Below are positions 18,691 through 26,311 of a stretch of DNA of 64,000 bases, in pieces. The notes beneath the pieces are model-generated. The model worked only from the letters and a program-made list of their open reading frames with translations, had not been told where the DNA came from and did no database searches. Position numbers and translations under genes: made by a program. The first letter of the stretch is position 1. The number at the start of each line of letters is the position of its first letter. Source of the DNA: Pseudoalteromonas atlantica (lineage in GTDB: Bacteria; Pseudomonadota; Gammaproteobacteria; Enterobacterales; Alteromonadaceae); assembly GCA_007988745.1 (NCBI GenBank), contig BJUT01000001.1, positions 124,001 to 188,000 of the forward strand, given 5' to 3'.

Positions 18691-18799
18691 TAGGTCGGAT
18701 AAGCGAAGCGCCATCCGACAAAACCATATCAATACAATAAACGCTTATACTTATAAATTAATTGTCGGATGGCATGGCTTCGCCATTTATCCGACCTAC
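18691..18799. repeat. Inverted pair of REP elements upstream of the RAYT gene
   Basis: Two palindromic REPs face each other. The first (18691-18720) begins TAGGTCGGATAAGCGAAGCG and closes with ATCCGAC. The second (18763-18799) is its near reverse complement, with an extra GGCATGGC-containing arm. Each can form a hairpin on a GTCGGAT/ATCCGAC stem. The whole has the form of a bacterial interspersed mosaic element. A second such pair lies at 19384-19526. Confidence 0.9.
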
Positions 18800-18871
18800 G
18801 TCAATGTTGTATATATCCTAAATTTGCGCTTTATTTGTCTAATGCGTAACAAATAATACAATGGATATGCA

Positions 18872-19366
18872 ATGCAATATCGTCGTAATTATGTAAAAGG
18901 TGGGACGTACTTTTTTACAGTTAATTTGCTCGATAGGAATAAATCGTTGTTGGTTGAGCATATCGATTTATTAAGAGAGTCTATCCGTTTTGTTAAATCT
19001 CAAAGGCCATTTTATATAGATGCATGGGTTGTGCTGCCCGATCACCTTCATGCAGTTTTAACTTTACCAGATGATGATGTGGATTATTCGAGTCGCTGGC
19101 GAGAAATTAAAAAGCGATTTTCAAAATCACTCCCAAAGACAGAGTTTTTAACTCAAACACGGAAACGTAAAAATGAACGTGGAATTTGGCAGCGCCGTTT
19201 TTGGGAACATACTATTAGGGATGATAATGATTATTGGCATCATGTTAACTATGTTCATTTTAATCCGTTAAAACATGGCCTAGTTAGTCAAGTAGCTGAT
19301 TGGCCTTATTCAAGTTTTCATAGAGCCGTGAAACAAGGTATTTATGCAAATAATTGGTGCGGATAA
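18872..19366 (+). CDS. REP-associated tyrosine transposase (RAYT, Y1/HUH family)
   Basis: A 164-residue TnpA-REP protein. It has the start YVKGGTYFFTVNLLDRN, the metal-binding HUH-type motif in LPDHLHAVLTLP (HLH), the WQRRFWEHTIRDDNDYWHHV segment, and the catalytic-tyrosine region VNYVHFNPLKHGLV. Such proteins nick REP DNA at the hairpin and are thought to have spread REPs through the genome, while themselves being immobile or domesticated. Inverted REP pairs flank the gene on both sides, giving a complete REPtron. All key motifs look intact, so activity is plausible. Confidence 0.95.
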   Translation: MQYRRNYVKGGTYFFTVNLLDRNKSLLVEHIDLLRESIRFVKSQRPFYIDAWVVLPDHLHAVLTLPDDDVDYSSRWREIKKRFSKSLPKTEFLTQTRKRKNERGIWQRRFWEHTIRDDNDYWHHVNYVHFNPLKHGLVSQVADWPYSSFHRAVKQGIYANNWCG

Positions 19367-19383
19367 AAAATATAAATATTTCG

Positions 19384-19526
19384 TAGGTCGGATAAGCGAA
19401 GCGCCATCCGACAAAGCTATAGCTTCATAATACACTTTAGTTTTGTACAAAAGTTTTTGTTAAATGAAATAATTTCGGCCTTTATTACGCTTCGGATGGC
19501 ATGCCTTCGCCATTTATCCGACCTAC
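19384..19526. repeat. Inverted pair of REP elements downstream of the RAYT gene
   Basis: The left REP (19384-19413) is identical over its 30 bases to the one at 18691. The right REP (19492-19526) differs from that at 18763 at single positions (ATGCC for ATGGC in the loop arm). The spacer between the two REPs is unrelated to that of the upstream pair, so only the REPs are conserved. Confidence 0.9.
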
Positions 19527-19530
19527 CCAA

Positions 19531-19869
19531 CTAGTTAGCCTTTTTCACAAACTTCGCTGTTACCATCATTTCGCCAATACCATCTACTTTGCAATCTAGC
19601 TCGTGATCTTTTTTATCAAGCACACGCCTTACGACCGCTTTTGTGCCAATTTTAATAACTTGTGAGCTGCCTTTAATTTTTAAATCTTTGGCTACGGTTA
19701 CTTTATCGCCATCAGTAAGTAAGGTGCCGTTGGCATCTTTAACTGAAATTGCGTCTTCATCGTTTGTACTATTTGGGTTCCATTCATAGGCGCATTCAGG
19801 GCATATAAGCAGTTGCTGGTCTTCGTAAACATATTCAGATTGGCACTGTGGGCAGGTAGGGTGTGACAT
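19531..19869 (-). CDS. yjdM: YjdM (PhnA-like) zinc-ribbon protein
   Basis: A 112-residue homologue of E. coli YjdM, historically PhnA. The N terminus is a zinc ribbon (CPQCQSEY ... CPECAYEW) followed by an SH3-like beta domain with VTVAKDLKIKGSSQVIKIGT. Despite the old name alkylphosphonate utilisation protein, the family is not part of the C-P lyase complex, and its function is unclear. The 3' end lies only 5 bases from the REP unit. Confidence 0.93.
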   Translation of the reverse strand: MSHPTCPQCQSEYVYEDQQLLICPECAYEWNPNSTNDEDAISVKDANGTLLTDGDKVTVAKDLKIKGSSQVIKIGTKAVVRRVLDKKDHELDCKVDGIGEMMVTAKFVKKAN

Positions 19870-20052
19870 TTATAACGCTCATAAAATATTAATTTTGCGT
19901 ATTTTAATCTGCATTAATAGGAAAATATAGTTAATCAATATTTTTTATCTTCACGCTAAAAATATCTCGTTTGTGTGGTTTTTAAAAAGAGCATATAAAG
20001 CAGATGTCGCTTAAGCAATTTAAGCGCTAACACTTACAGTAGGTATTTGTTA

Positions 20053-20108
20053 AAGCACCCATCGTATTAAGTGATACGCGCAATGCCCACTTAGTACGAT
20101 GGGTGTTT
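20053..20108 (+). repeat. Long hairpin (about 21-bp stem) upstream of the RimK-like gene
   Basis: CACCCATCGTATTAAGTG (20056-20073) pairs with CACTTAGTACGATGGGTG (20088-20105). There is a single G-U position and a 14-nt loop, and three more pairs extend the base. TTTCT follows. It lies in the 305-base gap between yjdM and the RimK-like gene, about 67 bases before the GTG start. It could be an attenuator, a small RNA 3' end or a palindromic repeat. No second copy was seen in this window. Confidence 0.7.
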
Positions 20109-20174
20109 CTATTTATAGTGCTGAGTATTTTATTAGGCATGCTTTTTATATTTCTGACTTAACTAGGAAAAGTC

Positions 20175-21569
20175 GTGTTTAAAACCTTAATAGTGGTTGA
20201 TAACAACGAGCAAACACTTGCTCAATCTTTCGAAAATGTGATTACGTTTAATAGTTACTTACGTGATTACCCAAAACATAATGAACCTAAAACCCGCATT
20301 ATTAATTTATGCGACTCAAGCCAATACTTGAGTAAGGGTTACTATTGCTCATTGCTTGCTGAGGCCCGCAAACACCAGGTGTTACCCAGTGTTAAAACAA
20401 TAAACGCGCTTCGAGGCGGCCAAGCACCTATGTTAAATGTGGGTCAAATTGATGGCGAAATTTACTTTGGTAATGCGCTAAACGAATTACAAAGTAAAGC
20501 GGCTAAATCGGTATTTAAACAATACCCAGCGCCTATTTTATTTGTAGATGAGCAAGGCTTATTGCAACAGGGTTCGCTAAGTTCTTTAAGCGAGGAACAA
20601 TATAGCAATTTTGTAGCAAAACTAAATACGTTTACCCAAACACAATGGCGCATTGGCAATGTGCAGCGCCGTTTTAGATGGGATATGGCAATACTTGTTG
20701 ATCATAACGAAAAAGTACCACCGAGCGATAAAGATGCTATTGCCCGTTTTATAAAAGCAGCGGCTAAGCATGGTATTAATGCGCAAGCACTCAGTTTTGA
20801 TGAAATAGACAACATTGCCCAGTTTGATGCGTTATTTATTCGCCAAACTACAGCAATTGACCACCCAACGTATCGCCTTGCTAGTAAAGCGCAAAGCCTT
20901 GGTTTAGTGGTTATTGACGATGCTGAATCTATTCTACGTTGTTGTAATAAAGTGTATTTACACGATGCGTTTAATTATCAAAAAGTGCCGAGCTTAAAAA
21001 CGGTTGTAGTGGCTGATCAATCAGCGCAAACGCTTGAGCAATTAGAAGAGTCGTTTACCTATCCGCTGGTTTTAAAAATGCCTGAAGGGTCGTTTTCTAA
21101 AGGGGTGTTTAAAGTTGCAAACCGCAGTGAGCTTGAAGCTAAGCTAACCGAGCTGTTTGAATATAGCGCATTGGTACTTGCACAAGAATACATGTACACA
21201 GAATACGATTGGCGAGTAGGTGTGTTAAATGGCCGCGCTATTTATGCGTGCCGCTACTTAATGGCGCGTAATCATTGGCAAATTTATAATCATGATGCTA
21301 AACGGTTTTTCTCTGGTGGTTTTGAAACGCTACCTACCTTTGAGTTACCAAAAGTTGTGTTAGATGCCGCTTTAAAAGCATGTAAAACTGTGGGCAAAGG
21401 CTTATATGGCGTAGATGTTAAAGAACATCAAGGCAAAGCATATGTGCTTGAAGTAAATGATAATCCAAGCATTGATCACAAAGTAGAAGATGGCTATTTG
21501 GGCGACGAGCTATACATGATCATTATGGACGAATTTAAACAACGTTTAGAAGCGCGAGGCCGTGGGTAA
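20175..21569 (+). CDS. RimK-like ATP-grasp ligase with RLAN N-terminal domain
   Basis: A 464-residue protein. An N-terminal RimK-like ATP-grasp-associated (RLAN) domain spans about residues 1-190, and a C-terminal ATP-grasp domain follows. The latter has a nucleotide-binding lysine in LVLKMPEGSFSKGVFK and metal ligands in YGVDVKEHQGKAYVLEVNDNPSIDH. ATP-grasp ligases of this group join amino acids or peptides through acyl-phosphate intermediates. The next gene, overlapping its 3' end, is a GNAT/C39 peptidase fusion. Comparative genomics by Iyer and colleagues (2009) linked RimK, GNAT and papain-like domains in predicted peptide-modification systems. The start is GTG at 20175 after TAGGAAA. The target is unknown. 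Confidence 0.88.
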   Translation: MFKTLIVVDNNEQTLAQSFENVITFNSYLRDYPKHNEPKTRIINLCDSSQYLSKGYYCSLLAEARKHQVLPSVKTINALRGGQAPMLNVGQIDGEIYFGNALNELQSKAAKSVFKQYPAPILFVDEQGLLQQGSLSSLSEEQYSNFVAKLNTFTQTQWRIGNVQRRFRWDMAILVDHNEKVPPSDKDAIARFIKAAAKHGINAQALSFDEIDNIAQFDALFIRQTTAIDHPTYRLASKAQSLGLVVIDDAESILRCCNKVYLHDAFNYQKVPSLKTVVVADQSAQTLEQLEESFTYPLVLKMPEGSFSKGVFKVANRSELEAKLTELFEYSALVLAQEYMYTEYDWRVGVLNGRAIYACRYLMARNHWQIYNHDAKRFFSGGFETLPTFELPKVVLDAALKACKTVGKGLYGVDVKEHQGKAYVLEVNDNPSIDHKVEDGYLGDELYMIIMDEFKQRLEARGRG

Positions 21570-21573
21570 TAAC

Positions 21574-22683
21574 ATGCGTAACCTTGTTATTCGACAGGCA
21601 CTTAGCAGTGATTTAAACGCATTGATTGACGTTGAAAATACTTGCTTTAATAACGATAAATTGAGCCCGCGTAGCTTAAAGCGCTGGTTAAATGCTAAGC
21701 ACGGTATTTTGCTCGTTGCCGATAATGGCGAGCAAGTATGCGGCTATGGGCTGGTGTGGTGCCATAAAGGCACGCGTTTAGCGCGTTTATATTCGCTTGC
21801 TGTAAAACCCACAATGCAAGGCAAAGGCATTGCCAAAATGCTATTAGCTGCGCTTGAAAAACAAACCAGCGAGCGTGGGCGACTTTACTTACGTTTAGAA
21901 GTGGCGGTAAATAACGAAAGTGCGATAGGGCTCTACAAAAGCTTGGGTTACAGAGTGTTTGGTCAATATAGCGATTATTATGACGATCATAGTGATGCAC
22001 TGCGAATGCAAAAAAATATTCGCCAAACGAGTGAGCTAAAAGTAGCGCGATTAACGCCATGGTATCAGCAAACTACCGAGTTTACCTGTGGGCCAGCGGC
22101 GTTATTAATGGCAATGGGGGCACTTGAGCCAACAACGGAGCTTAGCCAATCACATGAGCTGGCACTTTGGCGCGAAGGCACCACTATTTTTATGACATCG
22201 GGCCACGGTGGTTGCCATCCGTTTGGTTTAGCGTTGGCGGCTAATAAACGCGGCTTTAAAAGCGAGGTAATGGTAAATACCACAGAGCCGTTGTTTTTAG
22301 ATGGTGTACGCAATGAAAACAAAAAAGTGGTGCTTTCAACAGTACACCAACAATTTGTAGAGGGTATAGCGCAGGCAAATATACCGCTTAGCTATAAAGA
22401 TGTAGAGCTTGAGCATATTGAACAGTGGTTAAGCCAAGGCTTTAGTGTGCTGTTACTAATTAGCACATACCGGTTTGATGGTAAAAAATCACCTCATTGG
22501 GTATGTGTTACCCACCTTGATGAGCACTGCGTGTATGTTCATGACCCATTTTGCGAGCCAGGCAGTGACAAACAGCTCGCAATAGATTGCCAGTACGTGC
22601 CTATAGCGCGCAGTGATTTTAGTAAAATGTCAGCATTTGGTAGCCAACGTTTAAGAACCGCGGTGGCCATTGCTAATAATTAA
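21574..22683 (+). CDS. GNAT acetyltransferase fused to a C39-like peptidase
   Basis: Residues about 1-150 are a GNAT acetyltransferase with the acetyl-CoA loop in VKPTMQGKGIAKMLL and a C-terminal NESAIGLYKSLGYRV motif. Residues about 155-369 are a papain-fold C39-like domain with Cys in EFTCGPAALLMAM, His in SPHWVCVTH and Asp in HDPF. The ATG at 21574 is preferred over the GTG at 21562 that overlaps the ligase gene. The pair ligase plus GNAT-peptidase recurs in proteobacteria and suggests a modify-and-cleave system acting on a peptide or amidated metabolite. No precursor peptide gene was recognised nearby. Confidence 0.9.
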   Translation: MRNLVIRQALSSDLNALIDVENTCFNNDKLSPRSLKRWLNAKHGILLVADNGEQVCGYGLVWCHKGTRLARLYSLAVKPTMQGKGIAKMLLAALEKQTSERGRLYLRLEVAVNNESAIGLYKSLGYRVFGQYSDYYDDHSDALRMQKNIRQTSELKVARLTPWYQQTTEFTCGPAALLMAMGALEPTTELSQSHELALWREGTTIFMTSGHGGCHPFGLALAANKRGFKSEVMVNTTEPLFLDGVRNENKKVVLSTVHQQFVEGIAQANIPLSYKDVELEHIEQWLSQGFSVLLLISTYRFDGKKSPHWVCVTHLDEHCVYVHDPFCEPGSDKQLAIDCQYVPIARSDFSKMSAFGSQRLRTAVAIANN

Positions 22684-22699
22684 TAGGTTTTCGTTAAGA

Positions 22700-23212
22700 G
22701 TGACTTTTTTAGATTTAATTGATGTAGCGCCTTATTCGTGGGCAGCCATTGGCACCGCCGCTTTTTGCGGTGCAATAATTGGCTTAGAACGGCAATTGCG
22801 CGGTAAACCTGTGGGTATTCGTACCTCAGCGCTCATAACGCTGGGCACGTATTTGTTTTTATCAACCGCGTTTAACTTACAAGGCGATGTGATTGATCAT
22901 TCGCGTGTAGTGGGGCAGATAATTACAGGTATTGGCTTTTTAGGTGCAGGGGTCATGCTTGCAAAAGACGGCGCTGTAGTAGGGGTAACCTCTGCTGCAA
23001 CCATTTGGGTGCTTGCCTCAATTGGCGTAATGATAGCCACCGACAATTTAGGTGCTGCCATTAAACTTTCGGTGCTGGTGGTTGGTATTTTATACGGTGT
23101 AGATGTACTGGAGGCAAAATTTAAAAGCCTAAGCAAAGGCGTACACACTAAAGTAAAAAATTATCAAAAACGTTACTACCGAAAAGACTTTAACGACCCA
23201 GAAAGCCACTGA
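22700..23212 (+). CDS. MgtC/SapB-family membrane protein
   Basis: A MgtC-type inner-membrane protein with about four hydrophobic helices. It shows the conserved AAFCGAIIGLERQLRGKPVGIRTSALITLG and GQIITGIGFLGAGVM segments, followed by a short basic C-terminal tail. MgtC proteins affect magnesium stress survival and the F1Fo ATPase, and some MgtC-like proteins are membrane transport partners. The start is uncertain: a GTG at 22700 (given here) or a TTG at 22670 that overlaps the previous gene. It probably belongs to the same transcript as the ligase and GNAT-peptidase genes. A second, shorter MgtC-like gene lies at 33448. Confidence 0.9.
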   Translation: MTFLDLIDVAPYSWAAIGTAAFCGAIIGLERQLRGKPVGIRTSALITLGTYLFLSTAFNLQGDVIDHSRVVGQIITGIGFLGAGVMLAKDGAVVGVTSAATIWVLASIGVMIATDNLGAAIKLSVLVVGILYGVDVLEAKFKSLSKGVHTKVKNYQKRYYRKDFNDPESH

Positions 23213-23215
23213 TTT

Positions 23216-23238
23216 AACGCCACTAAAGTAGCGTTTTA
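23216..23238 (+). terminator. Weak hairpin after the MgtC-like gene
   Basis: AACGC and ACT pair with AGT and GCGTT around a small internal mismatch. TTACTTT follows. This is a plausible end of the RimK-like/MgtC transcript. Confidence 0.45.
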
Positions 23239-23315
23239 CTTTAATGAATTTATTTATTTACATGAACACTAGATTAATGAGAAACTAGCTTTTTAATGGA
23301 TTAAAGGTATTAAGA

Positions 23316-24422
23316 ATGCAAGGAATTTGTATAGATGTTTTTCCAGTTCCCGAAGATAGAAAATATTGGGTCGTTAGGGCTGGAGTAGGGGCTCACTTTT
23401 TTTCTCATTTCGTTCAAAATAATCTTGTAGCAATTGGTCATGCTGATATGCTAAATCTATCTGCATTAGAAGACACTAGCTTCCTCTCCATTGAACAAAA
23501 ATCAAAAATAATTTCATCACATCAGAAGTTTCTTCTTGAAAAAGGGGAATCAAAAAGTCAGGTAGGTAATAAAAACGCTCAGATAAAACGGTTTATCACA
23601 GATATCAAAAAGAATGATATTGTCATTAGTGTAAACGATGAGCGTATTATTGCTGGCGTTATTAAGTCTGATTGTTATTTTAGTGACCAATCAATAGAAT
23701 TAACAGATCTAGTGAAAGTAAAAGATGTAAAGACTTGTGATTTTTCTTTAAGATACGACGTCCACTGGGGTAGAAGCCAAAGTAGAGATAAGATTCCTTA
23801 TCCTTTAGAAAGAAGTTTAAAAAATACTGGTGCTGTATTTGGAGTAAACAAAAGTGAGCATATCCAAGCTTTAAATCATTGGCTTTTCCCAATCCATTTA
23901 GTTAATGATGAAGTTAGATGTTCAGTTAATATTGCTTCAGAAAAAGCTTTAGGAAATAATGAAGTCGCCAATTTATCAATCACTTATCGACAGTTAGAGT
24001 TACTTTCTTCTTTTTTGAAGACATGTAACGGAGAGAATGATGCGTCTTTAGATAATTTTCATAATTTCTTAAATGATAACGCAAGTACTTTCAACTATGA
24101 ACTGACAGTTCAACATGCGTTTATGTCTCCTGGTGTTGAGTATCTTCAGTTAAATACAAATGATTTTATAAAAAATATTTATTTTGCAGCTGCCTTTGCT
24201 GCATTATTTAATACACAGATCTCTGTTGCAGAGGAGATTAAAGCTGATATGACAGTCCCCAGTAGTAAAATAGCTAAATTAGTAGAAGCAGTAAAAATAG
24301 AAACGAAATTTAGTAATAGTAAAAGTGAATTAAATTTAAAGATAAAAAAAGCAGATAAGGCGTTACTGGAACTAGATGATGGTTTTGGTGAGGCTACGCC
24401 TTCTAATAAGCTGATTCTATAA
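23316..24422 (+). CDS. Unknown protein with COG4127-like (PUA/EVE-like) N-terminal domain
   Basis: A 368-residue protein. The first about 190 residues follow the pattern of the N-terminal domain of COG4127/Mrr-type proteins: KYWVVRAGVG at the start, NNLVAIGH, then KNAQIKRFITDIKKNDIVIS and RIIAGVIKSDCYF, ending near VFGVNKSEH. That fold is PUA/EVE-like and in defence proteins reads modified nucleic acid. The C-terminal half is not recognised. It contains one hydrophobic stretch, IYFAAAFAALF, and a lysine-rich tail. No PD-(D/E)xK nuclease motif is visible. GC content is low (20 of 60 in the line from 23881). The gene precedes a membrane protein gene by 69 bases, and the two form an isolated pair. 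Confidence 0.7.
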   Translation: MQGICIDVFPVPEDRKYWVVRAGVGAHFFSHFVQNNLVAIGHADMLNLSALEDTSFLSIEQKSKIISSHQKFLLEKGESKSQVGNKNAQIKRFITDIKKNDIVISVNDERIIAGVIKSDCYFSDQSIELTDLVKVKDVKTCDFSLRYDVHWGRSQSRDKIPYPLERSLKNTGAVFGVNKSEHIQALNHWLFPIHLVNDEVRCSVNIASEKALGNNEVANLSITYRQLELLSSFLKTCNGENDASLDNFHNFLNDNASTFNYELTVQHAFMSPGVEYLQLNTNDFIKNIYFAAAFAALFNTQISVAEEIKADMTVPSSKIAKLVEAVKIETKFSNSKSELNLKIKKADKALLELDDGFGEATPSNKLIL

Positions 24423-24491
24423 TTAATAACCGAATAATTAACTTAAAATATAACTATAAAATGTTTCTATTATGAACATGTAGGGCTGCAA

Positions 24492-25148
24492 GTGAACTTT
24501 TTTGATGCATTTAAAAAACCATGGCGAGATAACTGGGCAGAGACCCTTCAATTTATTGTTATAGCTTTTGGTTTAGTTGTTTCTGGTTTCTGGGCTTATC
24601 ATACGTTTGATACACTTTTACAAAAAGATAGAGCTGAGGCTGAGTTAAAGAAAACGACAGCCGAGTTATCTAAAAGTAAGGCAGAGCTCGCAGATTTACA
24701 AAATAAAATTAATGGGGTTGATTCCAGCGTAATAGATATTGACTTAAAAACAACTAGCCTTCCAAATGGGAACGTAGGCTTGATAGTTAATGTAATTATT
24801 AAAAATACAGGGACCAATGATGTTCGTATGTCTTGGGTGAAATCACCTTTAAAAATTTATCTGACTAAGTATAAAGGTGATAAATTGAAAGGGGAGTCGT
24901 CGTTAAGCCCACTTCTATACTCTAGACTTCAGGATAAAAATTCTCAGAATAAAAAATATATAGAGAAGGCACATCTGCTTGTTGGAGTAAAAAAGACTTT
25001 ATCTTTTTTTACTGAAATTGAAAGGTCGGGCTTATATTATTTAGCATTCGAAGCTTCTGTTGACTTATCAATAAAAAATAAATTAAAGGACTCTAAAAAA
25101 TTACCTGTTTGGTTCGCCTCTTCGTATATATTTATCGAAACTAAGTAA
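24492..25148 (+). CDS. Membrane-anchored coiled-coil protein of unknown function
   Basis: A 218-residue protein, not recognised. There is one N-terminal membrane helix (FIVIAFGLVVSGFWAY, about residues 21-37). A heptad-rich helix follows (about 43-75, with ELKKTTAELSKSKAELADLQ). The C-terminal domain, about 80-218, is beta-rich with alternating hydrophobic strands (VGLIVNVIIKNTGTNDV), resembling an immunoglobulin-like or CARDB-type sandwich. The beta domain would be periplasmic if the helix is a signal anchor. GC is low (19 of 60 in the line from 24961). It follows the PUA-like gene in the same direction and is convergent with the AraC-type gene. Confidence 0.68.
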   Translation: MNFFDAFKKPWRDNWAETLQFIVIAFGLVVSGFWAYHTFDTLLQKDRAEAELKKTTAELSKSKAELADLQNKINGVDSSVIDIDLKTTSLPNGNVGLIVNVIIKNTGTNDVRMSWVKSPLKIYLTKYKGDKLKGESSLSPLLYSRLQDKNSQNKKYIEKAHLLVGVKKTLSFFTEIERSGLYYLAFEASVDLSIKNKLKDSKKLPVWFASSYIFIETK

Positions 25149-25176
25149 TTCATTGTGCATATTTACAAGGTGAAAA

Positions 25177-26187
25177 TTAACCAAATAATTTTCTTCGTAC
25201 TACTTTTCTGTACTCGCTTGGCGTTTGGCTAAGCACTTTTTTAAATACGCGGGTTAAATGGCCTTGGTCGTTATAGCCGACCTCAAGTGCTACCTCTTGA
25301 ATCGTTAAATTAGATGAAGCTAATAACTCTTTAGCGCCTTCTACCCGTAATTGTTGCCAATATTCTATAGGGCTTTGATTAGTCGCAAGCTTAAAGCGGC
25401 GGGTAAATGTACGGTAACTCAAACTAAATTGGGCGGCTACTTCTTGTAAGTTTAACTCGCTGGCTAAATTAGTTTTAAGCCAAAACTGAATTTGCGCTAT
25501 GAGTTCATCTGGATGGCGGTCAACTGCGCCTTCAAGATAGCGCTGATCTTCGTATGGTTTACGTACCTCGTGCGAAAAGTTACGCTCTACATGTTGCGCA
25601 GCGGCTTTGCCATAGTATTGGCTAATAATATGAACGATCACATCGGCAAGGGCATTTAAACTTGCCACCGTATACATGCGCTCTGACTGGGTGATAAAAA
25701 AGTCGGGCTTTAAGCGCACTAACGGGTAGTCGTGGCTAAATTGTTTGGCGTAATGCCAGTGGGTTGTTGCAGGGTGCCCATCAAGTAAGCCCGCTTCTGC
25801 AACTAGGCAATTACCCGTGCCTACACCAATTATATGACTGCCGGTTTCAAAGCTTTCTTGTAGCCATTCAACCACTTCTTTATTAGTACGTACGACCGGA
25901 CGAGGGTTTCGCCAAATCCCAGGTACAATAATTAGGTCGTTGTAGGGCGCGTTGTGTGTGGTGCAGTCGGGAACTATGGCAAGCCCAGTACGGTTTTGTA
26001 TTGGCTCATTATTTTTAGCAATTAAATTTATACTAAGCGGTCTAAAGTCCGTGTGGCTTAAATGGCCTTTTGCATAAGCCTCACCCGCTCTTAGCATTTC
26101 AATAGGCAGTGTTAAACTGGTAATAAGTAAATGCGGGTACACTGCTATGGCAATATTTAACGCTGGGTTTACTGATTTTTTATGCAT
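25177..26187 (-). CDS. GlxA-type AraC-family regulator
   Basis: A 336-residue regulator. Residues about 10-190 form a DJ-1/PfpI-like amidotransferase fold, including GTGNCLVAEAGLLDGHPATT. The C-terminal about 100 residues are an AraC DNA-binding domain with two HTHs (LNLQEVAAQFSLSYRTFTRRF and IQEVALEVGYNDQGHLTRVFK). Such GlxA/FtrA-type regulators control varied metabolic genes, often after sensing a small molecule. It is divergent from the fabY-like gene with 124 bases between starts, so autoregulation or control of fabY is possible but unproven. Confidence 0.93.
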   Translation of the reverse strand: MHKKSVNPALNIAIAVYPHLLITSLTLPIEMLRAGEAYAKGHLSHTDFRPLSINLIAKNNEPIQNRTGLAIVPDCTTHNAPYNDLIIVPGIWRNPRPVVRTNKEVVEWLQESFETGSHIIGVGTGNCLVAEAGLLDGHPATTHWHYAKQFSHDYPLVRLKPDFFITQSERMYTVASLNALADVIVHIISQYYGKAAAQHVERNFSHEVRKPYEDQRYLEGAVDRHPDELIAQIQFWLKTNLASELNLQEVAAQFSLSYRTFTRRFKLATNQSPIEYWQQLRVEGAKELLASSNLTIQEVALEVGYNDQGHLTRVFKKVLSQTPSEYRKVVRRKLFG

Positions 26188-26311
26188 GTGAATGCTCCGA
26201 CCAGTACTTTTTGGCCTTTAATGCTGAATATTTGGCTATTAAAGCACAAAGTGTTGTGGTTAATCCAATTAAACTGTTTGCTTCTCCTATAACACGTTTT
26301 AAAGGTTAATT

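Noticed and set aside
18691..19526. Repeats around the small transposase considered as a CRISPR-like array
   Set aside because: Only two inverted pairs, self-palindromic and of REP form, next to a RAYT gene; there is no regular direct repeat-spacer pattern.
23316..24422. Full Mrr-type restriction endonuclease
   Set aside because: Only the N-terminal domain pattern is present; no D-(x)n-ExK nuclease motif was found in the C-terminal half.
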